From JAPUME01 sp964605715 (GTDB taxonomy: Bacteria; Acidobacteriota; Terriglobia; UBA7540; JAPUME01), in assembly GCA_964605715.1 (NCBI GenBank), contig CAZSDV010000039.1:1-21398 (forward strand): a stretch of 21,398 bases of DNA, written 5' to 3'. The position numbers were made by a program, and so were the translations under genes. Below the pieces are notes generated by a model. The model did not search any database and had not been told where the DNA came from. It saw only the letters and a list, made by a program, of their open reading frames with translations. Each line of letters begins with the position of its first letter. Positions within the stretch are counted from its first letter, which is position 1. This document shows positions 8,472 through 15,707 of the stretch, in pieces.

Positions 8472-8486
8472 CACGGAAAAGAGAAA

Positions 8487-9209
8487 TTACTTGTGTAGGC
8501 CGCACTCTTTTTTGGTTTGATCTTCCCACCACCAGCGCCCTTCTCGCTCGTGTTGACCAGGGAGGACCGCTCGAGTGCAGGGTTCACAGCCAATGGAAAT
8601 GAAGCCGCGATCGTGTAGGGAATTGTAAGGAAGATCATTTTCGCGAATATAGCCCCAGACCTGCTTGGAGCTCCAGTGAGCCAGAGGATTGAATTTAACC
8701 AACTCTCGCCCGTTAGAAGAAAAAACTGGATCAAGCTGGACAACAGGGACATCCGTCCGTGTTCCTGGGCTCTGGTCACGTCGCTGGCCGGTAATCCATG
8801 CATTTAACGGTTTCAGGGCACGCTTCAAAGGCTCCACTTTGCGGACAGTACAGCATTCCTTATGGCCATCCCGATAGAAAGAAAACATTCCGTTCTCACG
8901 AACCAGATTCTCAACTGCTCCTGATTCAGGAAAAAAGACATCGATCGGTATTTTATAATGGTCTCGCACGCGGTCGATAAAATGGTAAGTTTCCGAATGG
9001 AGCCTCCCTGTATCGAGTGTGAAAACACGGAAAGGAAGCCCCGTCTTCGATGCCAGGTCCACAAGCACGACATCCTCAGCCCCACTGAAGGATATAGCAA
9101 CATCGGAAGAATACTTGTTGAGGGCTTGGGCAACGATCTCTTTTGGATTCTGGTTGGCCAGCCCTTCATTTAACTCTGCAATCCTAAGACTCTCAGTATC
9201 TACGGTCAC
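8487..9209 (-). CDS. cysH: Phosphoadenylyl/adenylyl-sulfate reductase, APS-type with 4Fe-4S motif
   Basis: Assimilatory sulfonucleotide reductase that reduces activated sulfate to sulfite in cysteine synthesis. The 240-residue protein has the PP-loop ISFSGAEDVVL (39-49), TLDTGRLHSETY, and the catalytic C-terminal ECGLH with Cys236. Cys119-Cys120 and Cys208-x2-Cys211 form the CC-CxxC iron-sulfur signature. Family knowledge associates this signature with APS (EC 1.8.4.10) rather than PAPS reductases. The start is GTG 9207-9209 with GAGGA four to five bases upstream. It lies 34 bases behind the TSUP permease and should share its transcript and the attenuator upstream. It ends 15 bases from the convergent transpeptidase gene, with no clear terminator between. 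Confidence 0.95.
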   Translation of the reverse strand: MTVDTESLRIAELNEGLANQNPKEIVAQALNKYSSDVAISFSGAEDVVLVDLASKTGLPFRVFTLDTGRLHSETYHFIDRVRDHYKIPIDVFFPESGAVENLVRENGMFSFYRDGHKECCTVRKVEPLKRALKPLNAWITGQRRDQSPGTRTDVPVVQLDPVFSSNGRELVKFNPLAHWSSKQVWGYIRENDLPYNSLHDRGFISIGCEPCTRAVLPGQHEREGRWWWEDQTKKECGLHK

Positions 9210-9243
9210 GTTATCCTCGTAAGCTAAATTTTGGAATTTTTAC

Positions 9244-10026
9244 CTAACCTACTAGCAGCCGCGCTGCCAGGGAAAAATAGAGCAAGCTAAATATCCATTT
9301 AAAAGACATTTCTGGCAAAAGTCGCGTGATTCGGCTACCCACAATTACACCGGGAACAATGCCAACAGCAAGTTTCACGAACAGGCCCCCGTCAAAATGT
9401 CCCATCCACAGGTGGAGGGATCCGGCGACGGCTGTCGCCCCTAAACCAAAAAGAATATCGGTACCCACCAAGCGAGCCACAGGCAAAGGAACCGTTAAAA
9501 GCAGAAAAACCATCATTAAACTGCCACTCCCCACTGAAGTCAGTGTCACCAAAAACCCCACACTTGCACCAACCACAACAAATCGCACCGAACGTCTATG
9601 GTCTAGGTAGGAAAATGCGGCTGACTCATTGTTTGACTGAACGTCTCTCTTGCGCTTTTTTCCCACAAAAGGAAGAAGAATCGCCACACCAAGCATAGAT
9701 AACGCTAGTAACCACCGGAGAAAGAGGTCGAGCTGGGAGGCCAAGAAGGTAGACTGAATTTTCTGAATCAACAGGACCCCAAACAGGGCACCAGGAACGC
9801 TTCCGGCAATCAGCAGCAGTGCTAGTCGCCAGTGGACATGACCTAGTCGCCGGTGTTCAATAGCTCCCACCACCTTCGCTAGTGCACTAACCAGCAAGCT
9901 GGTCCCGATTATGACCGTAGCCGAAAAAGAAGTTAACATAAGCAATAATGGTGTCAGAAGTACCCCACCACCGGTTCCTGTTAAGCCAATCAGAAGGCCC
10001 GTAATCAATCCTAGTATGAGCTCCAT
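9244..10026 (-). CDS. TSUP (TauE/SafE) family permease
   Basis: Integral membrane carrier of the TSUP family, whose members move sulfite, sulfoacetate, thiosulfate or other organosulfur anions. The 260 residues form about seven to eight hydrophobic segments. The family's repeated glycine-rich start (GLITGLLIGLTGTGGGVLLTPLLL, near residues 6-29) reappears in the second half as GASVGFLVTLTSVGSGSLMMVFLL, showing the internal duplication. The ATG at 10024-10026 has AAGGAAG upstream. It is first in an operon with cysH, which suggests movement of a sulfur oxyanion linked to sulfate assimilation. The direction of transport and the substrate are inference. A Cys-codon leader and terminator precede it. 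Confidence 0.88.
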   Translation of the reverse strand: MELILGLITGLLIGLTGTGGGVLLTPLLLMLTSFSATVIIGTSLLVSALAKVVGAIEHRRLGHVHWRLALLLIAGSVPGALFGVLLIQKIQSTFLASQLDLFLRWLLALSMLGVAILLPFVGKKRKRDVQSNNESAAFSYLDHRRSVRFVVVGASVGFLVTLTSVGSGSLMMVFLLLTVPLPVARLVGTDILFGLGATAVAGSLHLWMGHFDGGLFVKLAVGIVPGVIVGSRITRLLPEMSFKWIFSLLYFSLAARLLVG

Positions 10027-10073
10027 TTACTTGCTTCCTTTTTCGATTACCAAAAATGCTCTGATTTTTACCT

Positions 10074-10111
10074 AAAAATAAAAAAACCCACTGCGTTCCT
10101 TCTGCAGTGGG
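10074..10111 (-). terminator. Intrinsic terminator inside the TSUP-cysH leader (attenuator segments 3:4)
   Basis: Read on the minus strand, CCCACTGC (10111-10104), a nine-base loop and GCAGTGGG (10094-10087) form a perfect 8-bp stem. It is followed directly by six to seven T, one A and five more T (10086-10074). The T-run is only on this side, so termination is for minus-strand transcripts arriving from the leader and not for the cysH operon itself, which starts 48 bases downstream. Confidence 0.9.
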
Positions 10112-10149
10112 CGCTAGTGCTATAAACCGTCTACTTTCTTAAACCCTTC

Positions 10150-10245
10150 TCACTTCCTCACGCCGCCACCGCCAGAGTTGCACGCACACGCACAACAACA
10201 GATGCAACAACAAGCAGCGGTTTCGGTTAGGGTAGTATTGAACAT
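10150..10245 (-). CDS. Cysteine-codon leader peptide (31 residues) of the TSUP-cysH operon
   Basis: Small frame not long enough for ordinary gene calling. ATG 10245-10243 opens 31 codons ending in TGA at 10152-10150. Residues 12-22 read CCCICCCACAC, eight Cys in eleven codons; then come Asn-Ser, four Gly (25-28) and VRK. It lies between a TTGACA promoter and an intrinsic terminator, directly ahead of a sulfur-assimilation operon, as expected of an attenuator leader peptide whose translation rate senses charged tRNA-Cys. The ribosome site is weak (GGTG 11 bases upstream), and an in-frame GTG four codons earlier is possible. It could instead be a metal-binding or modified peptide, but the pairing of its codons with the terminator favours a regulatory role. 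Translation is unproven. Confidence 0.75.
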   Translation of the reverse strand: MFNTTLTETAACCCICCCACACNSGGGGVRK

Positions 10246-10278
10246 AGGCTCGAGCACACCGTAAATCAAAGCTAGAAC

Positions 10279-10308
10279 AATCTATCATCAGCTCAGCTAG
10301 GTTGTCAA
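10279..10308 (-). promoter_or_regulatory. Predicted promoter of the Cys leader and TSUP-cysH operon
   Basis: Minus strand: a perfect TTGACA (10308-10303), an 18-base spacer, then TAGATT (10284-10279; four of six -10 positions). Transcription would start near 10272, about 27 bases before the leader peptide ATG. Confidence 0.62.
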
Positions 10309-10404
10309 CTCTCTTTTACGCGTCATTCCCATAGCGACTGCTATTTTGTTTGATGTAGTCAAGTAGTTTTAGTAACATCACACAAACTTTCACCAGGAGA
10401 GGTA
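10309..10404 (+). other. Upstream region of the GMC oxidoreductase gene
   Basis: This stretch is shared with the divergent sulfur operon. AGGAGAGG (10395-10402) is a strong ribosome site for the GMC gene. The best promoter guess is TTGTTT with TAGTAA 18 bases on, which is poor, so no promoter is called. Confidence 0.4.
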
Positions 10405-12051
10405 ATGGCTTCGGGCCAATCAGACGTAATTATCATTGGGTCAGGTGCAGCAGGGGGGATCATCGCCCGCACTCTTTGTGAAAAAGGAATCAAAGTCTTG
10501 ATGCTCGATGCAGGTCGAAAATTTGATCCGAGCGAATTTAAAACTCACCATCGGCCTTACCAGCTACCATATCGAGGGTTTGGTCGTCCAGGTAAAGTAT
10601 TCACAAATGAGTTTAGAGAGCAGATTGTCCTCGATCCTAGTGAGCAACCATATAGCACAGCCCCTAATAAACCTTTTGATTTAACACGGGTCTGGAACGT
10701 GGGTGGAAAAACGTTAGTCTGGGGCCGGGTAACTTTACGACTGAGCGATTATGACTTCAAGGCAGCCGATCGTGACGGCTATGGTGAGAACTGGCCAATA
10801 AATTATAGTGACATTAAACCTTATTATGACCGCGTGGATCAGTTGATCGGAGTCTGTGGAACAAAAGAAAATCTTGACATCTTGCCCGATGGGGTTTTTA
10901 TGCCACCACCCAGGCCTCGTTGTGGGGAAATGGAAATCCAAAAGGCAGGAGAGAGGCTAGGAATTAAAGTCATCCCCATTCGGAGAGCAGTGCTAACCCG
11001 ACCTTACGACGGACGTCCTTCGTGCCACTATTGTGGCGCATGCGGGCGAGGATGCGACGTGGGGGCTTTTTTCGACTCCCGCACCGTAATGGTAGACCGG
11101 GCCGAAGCGACCGGCAATCTAACCTTGGTTACGAATGCGGTCGCCTCAGAGATACTAGTCAATAGCAAGGGCCTAGCACACGGTGTGCGCTATTTTGAAC
11201 GACACAGTGGCAAAGATATAGAGGTCTCCGGCCGCACAGTCATTGTAGCTGCTTCCTGTGTAGATTCTATCCGCATACTTCTAAATTCTAAGTCCACCAA
11301 GTTTCCAGGTGGAATAGCAAACGACAATGGTCAAGTAGGAAAACATTTCAAGGAACACGTTCGGACCCGCTCTATCATTGGGCTCCTAACTAAACTGAAG
11401 GGTGCAACCACAACCAACGAAGACGGGCTGGGTGGTGCCCATGTTTATATTCCACGTTTCAACCACAAGTGGAAAAATAATTATCTCCGGGGCTTTGGGT
11501 TTCAGTGTTGGGGCGCAGGATGCACCAGCTTTCCTGATCTTGCCAATCATCTAAGTAGCTTTGGATCCTCTTTCAAGAAATCCGTACGGATTAATTACCC
11601 TTCCGTAATTAAGCTCCATGGTTACGCTGAAGTCCTCGATTATGACCGCAACTATGTTGATCTGGATCCTAAAAGACGCGACCGTTATGGAATGCCCTTG
11701 GCGCGCCTTCATTACAGCATTGGAGAAAATGAACGTGAGCTTACCCGCGCAATGTACGAATGGGGATCCAATATTCTGCAAGCAGCGCAGGCAGAGATAC
11801 TCTCCCTACCTAAGGATCCTGATGCGCCTGGGAAAACTATTCACGAAATGGGTGGTTGTCGGATGGGCACTGACCCGCGCAAATCAGTGGTAAACTCCTT
11901 TGGACAAACCCATGAAGTAAAAAATCTCTTCGTAACCGATGCAAGTATCTTCGTCACAGGTTCAGAAAAAAATCCTACGAACACCATCCTTGCCCTAGCA
12001 TTACGAGGCGCAGAATACTTGGCCGAAGAAATCCGAAAAGGAAATCTCTAA
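10405..12051 (+). CDS. GMC-family FAD-dependent oxidoreductase with CxxCxxCxxxC motif
   Basis: Flavin alcohol or sugar dehydrogenase of the glucose-methanol-choline family (548 residues). The Rossmann FAD site is IIIGSGAAGG (9-18), followed by LMLDAGRKF and the GGKTLVWGRVTLRL loop that contacts FAD. The C-terminal GMC domain has IHEMGGCRMGTDP, LFVTDASIF and NPTNTILALALRGAEYL; His and Asn of these motifs are the expected catalytic pair. Cys207, Cys210, Cys213 and Cys217 form CxxCxxCxxxC, able to hold an iron-sulfur cluster; clusters are known in some GMC dehydrogenase subunits such as fructose dehydrogenase. There is no signal peptide, and no small subunit or cytochrome partner beside it. Substrate is unknown. 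It is a single gene, divergent from the sulfur operon and convergent with leuB. Confidence 0.88.
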   Translation: MASGQSDVIIIGSGAAGGIIARTLCEKGIKVLMLDAGRKFDPSEFKTHHRPYQLPYRGFGRPGKVFTNEFREQIVLDPSEQPYSTAPNKPFDLTRVWNVGGKTLVWGRVTLRLSDYDFKAADRDGYGENWPINYSDIKPYYDRVDQLIGVCGTKENLDILPDGVFMPPPRPRCGEMEIQKAGERLGIKVIPIRRAVLTRPYDGRPSCHYCGACGRGCDVGAFFDSRTVMVDRAEATGNLTLVTNAVASEILVNSKGLAHGVRYFERHSGKDIEVSGRTVIVAASCVDSIRILLNSKSTKFPGGIANDNGQVGKHFKEHVRTRSIIGLLTKLKGATTTNEDGLGGAHVYIPRFNHKWKNNYLRGFGFQCWGAGCTSFPDLANHLSSFGSSFKKSVRINYPSVIKLHGYAEVLDYDRNYVDLDPKRRDRYGMPLARLHYSIGENERELTRAMYEWGSNILQAAQAEILSLPKDPDAPGKTIHEMGGCRMGTDPRKSVVNSFGQTHEVKNLFVTDASIFVTGSEKNPTNTILALALRGAEYLAEEIRKGNL

Positions 12052-12131
12052 AATTCGGGGCCACGGTAGCCCCACAAGACCTCTGCAACTTTCTTGAGTT
12101 TAGTTAGAAATTGGAAAAATCAGATAGGTCT

Positions 12132-13238
12132 TCAAGAATCCCTAAAACGTTTTAATCTTGAAAGGCTTGTTGTTTCAGCAGCAATCAGATCACCCATTCT
12201 CGAAGTAGATATAGGGCGGTTCCGACCTGGAAATTCCGCAGTACGAGCACCACGCTTGAGAACCCTCTCAATTGCAGTATCCACCGCACCCGCTGAACCC
12301 TCCATTCGGAAAGTGTAGCGCAACATCATCGCCACAGAGGCAATCGCGGCAACCGGATTAGCTCGATTTCGTCCTGCAATATCAGGTGCTGAACCGTGTA
12401 CTGGTTCATAAAGAGCTTTTTTTTCTCCCAAGCTGGCTGAAGGAAGAAGTCCAATTGAGCCAGTGATCATGGCAGCTTCATCGCTCAAAATATCACCAAA
12501 CATGTTGTTGGTAAGAACAACATCAAATGAAGATGGCTTATCAATCAGTCGCATGGCACAAGCATCAACATAGATGTGTTCTAGTTTCACGTCCGGGTAA
12601 GCTTTGGAAACTCGATCTACGACCTCCCGCCAAAGCCGAGAAACCTCCAAAACATTAGCCTTGTCCACTGACGTTAAGCTCTTTTTCCGAGTTTGGGCCA
12701 ACTGAAAAGCGCGGTGAGCCACTCGCTCAATTTCATGCTCACGGTAAATCTCAGTGTTAATCCCCACTCGCTCATCGTTCCGAGTAAAAATTCCCCGGGG
12801 ATTACCGAAATAGATCCCTCCTGTTAACTCTCGAACAATAACTAGGTCCGTCCCTCGCGCATATTTAGGTTTTAGAGCAGAGAGCGAAACCAAGGAATCT
12901 AAAACTCGAGCCGGACGGAGATTTACGTAGAGGCCAAGGCGTTGTCGAAGCTGCAACAGCCCGTATTCGGGCCTTTCTTCGGCTCTTCCATGATCCCATT
13001 GAGGGCCGCCAACGGCCCCCAGTAAAATGGCCTGTGAATTATTGCAGATTGAAAAGGTTTCTGCTGGAAGAGGTGTGGCCGTAGCAGCAATAGCGCTCCC
13101 TCCCATCAATCCATACTGGAACTTGAATGAGACATCACGGACCGCATCCACGGCTTGAAGGACTTTGACAGCCTCCTGGGTAACCTCTGGGCCAATTCCA
13201 TCACCCGGGAGCACTGCAATTTGAAAAGTTTCCTGCAT
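12132..13238 (-). CDS. leuB: 3-isopropylmalate dehydrogenase
   Basis: Oxidises and decarboxylates (2R,3S)-3-isopropylmalate with NAD+ in leucine synthesis. The 368 residues begin with IAVLPGDGIGPEV. The family's substrate-binding stretch LLQLRQRLGLYVNLRPAR, the ELTGGIYFG motif, the metal-binding DACAMRLI and FGDILSDEAAMI motifs and the NAD site EPVHGSAPDIAG are all present. The start ATG 13236-13238 agrees with the family N-terminus, although no clear ribosome site precedes it. It lies downstream of leuA on the same strand, but 251 bases apart. No leuC or leuD is in the window. Confidence 0.97.
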   Translation of the reverse strand: MQETFQIAVLPGDGIGPEVTQEAVKVLQAVDAVRDVSFKFQYGLMGGSAIAATATPLPAETFSICNNSQAILLGAVGGPQWDHGRAEERPEYGLLQLRQRLGLYVNLRPARVLDSLVSLSALKPKYARGTDLVIVRELTGGIYFGNPRGIFTRNDERVGINTEIYREHEIERVAHRAFQLAQTRKKSLTSVDKANVLEVSRLWREVVDRVSKAYPDVKLEHIYVDACAMRLIDKPSSFDVVLTNNMFGDILSDEAAMITGSIGLLPSASLGEKKALYEPVHGSAPDIAGRNRANPVAAIASVAMMLRYTFRMEGSAGAVDTAIERVLKRGARTAEFPGRNRPISTSRMGDLIAAETTSLSRLKRFRDS

Positions 13239-13489
13239 AAGGTTGATTCTTAGAAGTTTACTTGATTATTAGGAAAAAGACAAGCCCAGGACTCAGTCCC
13301 AAGGACAAAACTAGAAGATTAACAAGGAAAAATCATCAGTATATTTATAAGATATTGATTATAATACACTTATTAAATAGTCCCTAAAACATCCAGCTTG
13401 TTCAACAGGAATAAAATGCAAATGATATTTATTATCTTTTGAGGGGGAAAAGAGAAAACATTATTTATTTCAACAACTTAAGAAGAAGA
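13239..13489 (-). other. AT-rich gap between leuA and leuB
   Basis: This gap is much more A/T-rich than the flanking genes and contains no credible gene. A TATAAT on the minus strand could serve a separate leuB promoter but has no good -35 partner. Two overlapping 4-bp hairpins (GTCC-TTG-GGAC and GGAC-TGA-GTCC) sit near 13290-13310, without a T-run right after them. No leucine-codon leader peptide was found here. Confidence 0.4.
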
Positions 13490-15049
13490 CTACCCCACTT
13501 GGGAATGGGAAGGGGTAGTGCCTTGATCCCGATTTACCCGATGAAGTCCAAATTCTGCCTTGTTCGATACCTGTAGATAGGCCTGAGCTGCTGCTTCTGC
13601 CACACTATCACTGGAGGCTTTACCAGCAAGCCTCCGACCTTCAAAACTGCCTACAATAGAGACTTCAAAAACTCCTAATTTCCCAGAATCCAAAGTATGA
13701 ACCGAAAAATCCTCAATTACTCCTTTTAAACCTGTAATTCGGTCAATGGCCCGAAAAACAGCTTCACACGGGTTAGTAGCAGAAGCGGAGCCATGAATAA
13801 TCTTTCCATCTTTTTGGAGTTCCAGGGTGGCAGTGGACCCTTTTTGACTGTCAGTCACACTCTTGAAAGTTTTAAGCGAAAAAACGCCGGGAACAGACCC
13901 AAATCCGCGAATGATAATCCCAATAAGATCATCATCGTAAATTTTCTTTTTTTGGTCAGCAAGCTCACAAAACTTTTCATAGGCTCGCTGGATTTCAGGT
14001 TTAGTCAATTCATATCCTAATTCCACATACCGTTGTGCAAGCGCGTGGCGTCCTGAGTGTTTTCCTAAAACAATTGAATTCGTGCTCCTGCCTACCGTGC
14101 GAGGGTCAATAACCTCATAGGTAATCGTATTCTTCAATACGCCGTCCTGATGAATACCTGCTTCATGTGCAAAAGCATTTTTCCCCACAATGGCCTTGTT
14201 GTGCTGCACAGTTGATCCGGTCACTTCAACCAATAGCTCACTCGAAGGGCAAAGCTCCTCTAGTTTCGTTTCAGTATGATAGTCAATTTTATCTTTTCGA
14301 ACACGAAGAACCATGACAATTTCTTCGAGCGAGGTGTTACCGGCTCTCTCACCAATTCCATTAACAGTACACTCAACCTGTCGTGCTCCAGCCTCCAGGG
14401 CAGCCAGGGCGTTAGCCACTGCCAATCCTAAATCATCGTGCGTATGAGAACTTAATATAACCTTGTCGATGCCAGGAACTCCCAACCTAACATCAGTAAA
14501 CATCTGCTTATACTCAGGAGGTAGGCAGTACCCTACAGTATCAGGAAGATTCAGAACTGTCGCCCCCGCCTCTACGGCTGCGTGGCAGCATTCAATCAAA
14601 TACTTACGGTCAGTTCGGCCCGCATCTTCAGGCGAGAACTCCACTTCCGGGGAAAACGAGCTCGCATGGGAAATTGTTGTTGTGATCTGCTTCAGGACCT
14701 CACTACGGGTTTTCCGGAGCTTATACTTAAGGTGGATATCTGAGGTTGCAATAAAAACGTGGATTCGAGGGTGCGCGGCCTCCCTTAGGGCCTCCCAGGC
14801 TCGGTCAATATCCACACGATTCGCGCGCGCGAGAGCGGCAATTATGGGGCGACTATGCTCTGCAGCAATAGCCCGAACTGCTTCAAAGTCACCTTGCGAG
14901 GCAACCGGAAATCCAGCTTCCAGGATATCCACTCCTAAGCGATCTAATTGGTCTGCCATTAGGAGCTTCTCATCAATGGTCATACTGCATCCCGGGGACT
15001 GCTCTCCATCCCGAAGCGTTGTATCAAAAATCCATACCTTCTCGCTCAT
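13490..15049 (-). CDS. leuA: 2-isopropylmalate synthase
   Basis: First committed enzyme of leucine synthesis, condensing acetyl-CoA with 2-oxoisovalerate. The 519-residue protein opens with the HMGL-like catalytic barrel: DTTLRDGEQSPG (9-20), EAGFPVAS, the metal ligands His202 and His204 (HTHDDLGLA) and NGIGERAGN ending at Asn238. Middle helices follow (AHEAGIHQDGVLKN), then the C-terminal leucine-binding regulatory domain (about 395-500), so feedback inhibition by leucine is expected. Length matches the long LeuA type. A promoter is visible upstream. The start ATG 15047-15049 has only a weak GGGA ribosome site. Confidence 0.97.
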   Translation of the reverse strand: MSEKVWIFDTTLRDGEQSPGCSMTIDEKLLMADQLDRLGVDILEAGFPVASQGDFEAVRAIAAEHSRPIIAALARANRVDIDRAWEALREAAHPRIHVFIATSDIHLKYKLRKTRSEVLKQITTTISHASSFSPEVEFSPEDAGRTDRKYLIECCHAAVEAGATVLNLPDTVGYCLPPEYKQMFTDVRLGVPGIDKVILSSHTHDDLGLAVANALAALEAGARQVECTVNGIGERAGNTSLEEIVMVLRVRKDKIDYHTETKLEELCPSSELLVEVTGSTVQHNKAIVGKNAFAHEAGIHQDGVLKNTITYEVIDPRTVGRSTNSIVLGKHSGRHALAQRYVELGYELTKPEIQRAYEKFCELADQKKKIYDDDLIGIIIRGFGSVPGVFSLKTFKSVTDSQKGSTATLELQKDGKIIHGSASATNPCEAVFRAIDRITGLKGVIEDFSVHTLDSGKLGVFEVSIVGSFEGRRLAGKASSDSVAEAAAQAYLQVSNKAEFGLHRVNRDQGTTPSHSQVG

Positions 15050-15103
15050 AGATTCCCAATCCGCAAAAACTTTTTTGGTAACTCTGAGGATTATTAGCCC
15101 TAG

Positions 15104-15132
15104 ATTTTAATTTTTCAATATCTAATAGTCAA
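15104..15132 (-). promoter_or_regulatory. Predicted sigma70-type promoter of leuA
   Basis: Minus strand: TTGACT (15132-15127), 17-base spacer, TAAAAT (15109-15104). A start near 15097 leaves about 48 leader bases, too few for a leucine attenuator peptide, and none is seen. Confidence 0.6.
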
Positions 15133-15213
15133 AGAGTGTTTTTCTCCTGCCAATTAACCCGGAAGGCAGCCAAAAAACCTGAAAGTTAAGTAGATTTAGC
15201 CAAGCGACAATTT

Positions 15214-15579
15214 TCAAGCTACTCCCAAAGGAGCCAGCAGTTCTTCCAGATTCTGCTCATCAACCACGATATTCAACCACTCTTGGGCGAGCAATTCTAC
15301 GTCATCAAAGGCACGAAAAAGCCGCATTTTTGCAAGGGCATAGAGCTCGTTAGAGTCAAGTTCCCGAAAATGACCCCGTCGCCAGCTTAAAAGTGCATCT
15401 TCAGCCACAAAAATTCTCAATACAAAAGGCGATCCCTGGTCACCCTTGATTACAAAAATAAAATCGGTACCCTGTCCCAAGCCTCCAGGACGCCGAACAC
15501 GTCGCTTGCCGGCATAGAAATACTGATAGCTCGTACCCGTTTCACCTGCATAAAACCTATAACGCCGACGAGTTCCCAA
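15214..15579 (-). CDS. Conserved-looking protein of unknown function
   Basis: A 121-residue frame with no domain that I recognise. It begins with an Arg/Tyr-rich stretch (RRRYRFYAGETGTSYQYFYAG), then RRPGGLGQGTDFIFVIKGDQGSPFVLRIFV, which reads like a beta sheet, then an acidic helical end (NELYALAKMRLFRAFDDVE and EEWLNIVV-like segments) closing with LEELLAPLGVA. The balanced composition and long ordered secondary structure support a real gene. TTG 15577-15579 is the only start codon after the upstream in-frame stop, with GGTGG about eight bases before it. It is divergent from the TerB-like gene and lies in the same direction as leuA, 164 bases away. It looks cytoplasmic, with no membrane segment. 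Confidence 0.68.
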   Translation of the reverse strand: MGTRRRYRFYAGETGTSYQYFYAGKRRVRRPGGLGQGTDFIFVIKGDQGSPFVLRIFVAEDALLSWRRGHFRELDSNELYALAKMRLFRAFDDVELLAQEWLNIVVDEQNLEELLAPLGVA

Positions 15580-15707
15580 AGGTATCCACCCATTTCCAAG
15601 CCATTAAGTGTATCACCCAAAAGTCCATCCAACTATCACACTGTGTCACTCTCATAATGACATTTTCTGGATTATACTGGTGAGAGTGAGTCTTGTCAGG
15701 AGGAATA

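Larger units (their letters stand above)
10074..10272 (-). promoter_or_regulatory. Predicted cysteine-responsive transcription attenuator
   Basis: Four leader segments can pair in the classical way (minus strand). Segment 1, ACCGCT (10221-10216), can pair with segment 2, GGCGGT (10173-10168). Segment 2, extended (10172-10164, the four Gly codons), can pair with segment 3 (10113-10104): seven consecutive pairs, one bulged C, then two more. Segment 3 also pairs with segment 4 (10094-10087) as the terminator. Inferred logic: a ribosome stalled at Cys12-Cys18 masks segment 1, frees segment 2, forms 2:3 and lets polymerase read into TSUP-cysH. With enough Cys the ribosome reaches the stop, masks segment 2, and 3:4 terminates. 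Without translation, 1:2 also favours termination. Confidence 0.72.

Noticed and set aside
12057..12073. GGGGC/GCCCC hairpin after the GMC gene as a terminator
   Set aside because: The stem has only five pairs and no T-run follows on either strand.
12131..12162. Inverted repeat TTCAAGA/TCTTGAA at the leuB 3' end as a bidirectional terminator
   Set aside because: The arms lie mostly in leuB coding sequence, are A/T-rich with a large loop, and lack an adjacent T-run.
14463..15110. Plus-strand 215-residue frame
   Set aside because: It is the antisense shadow of leuA, whose catalytic motifs are intact on the other strand.
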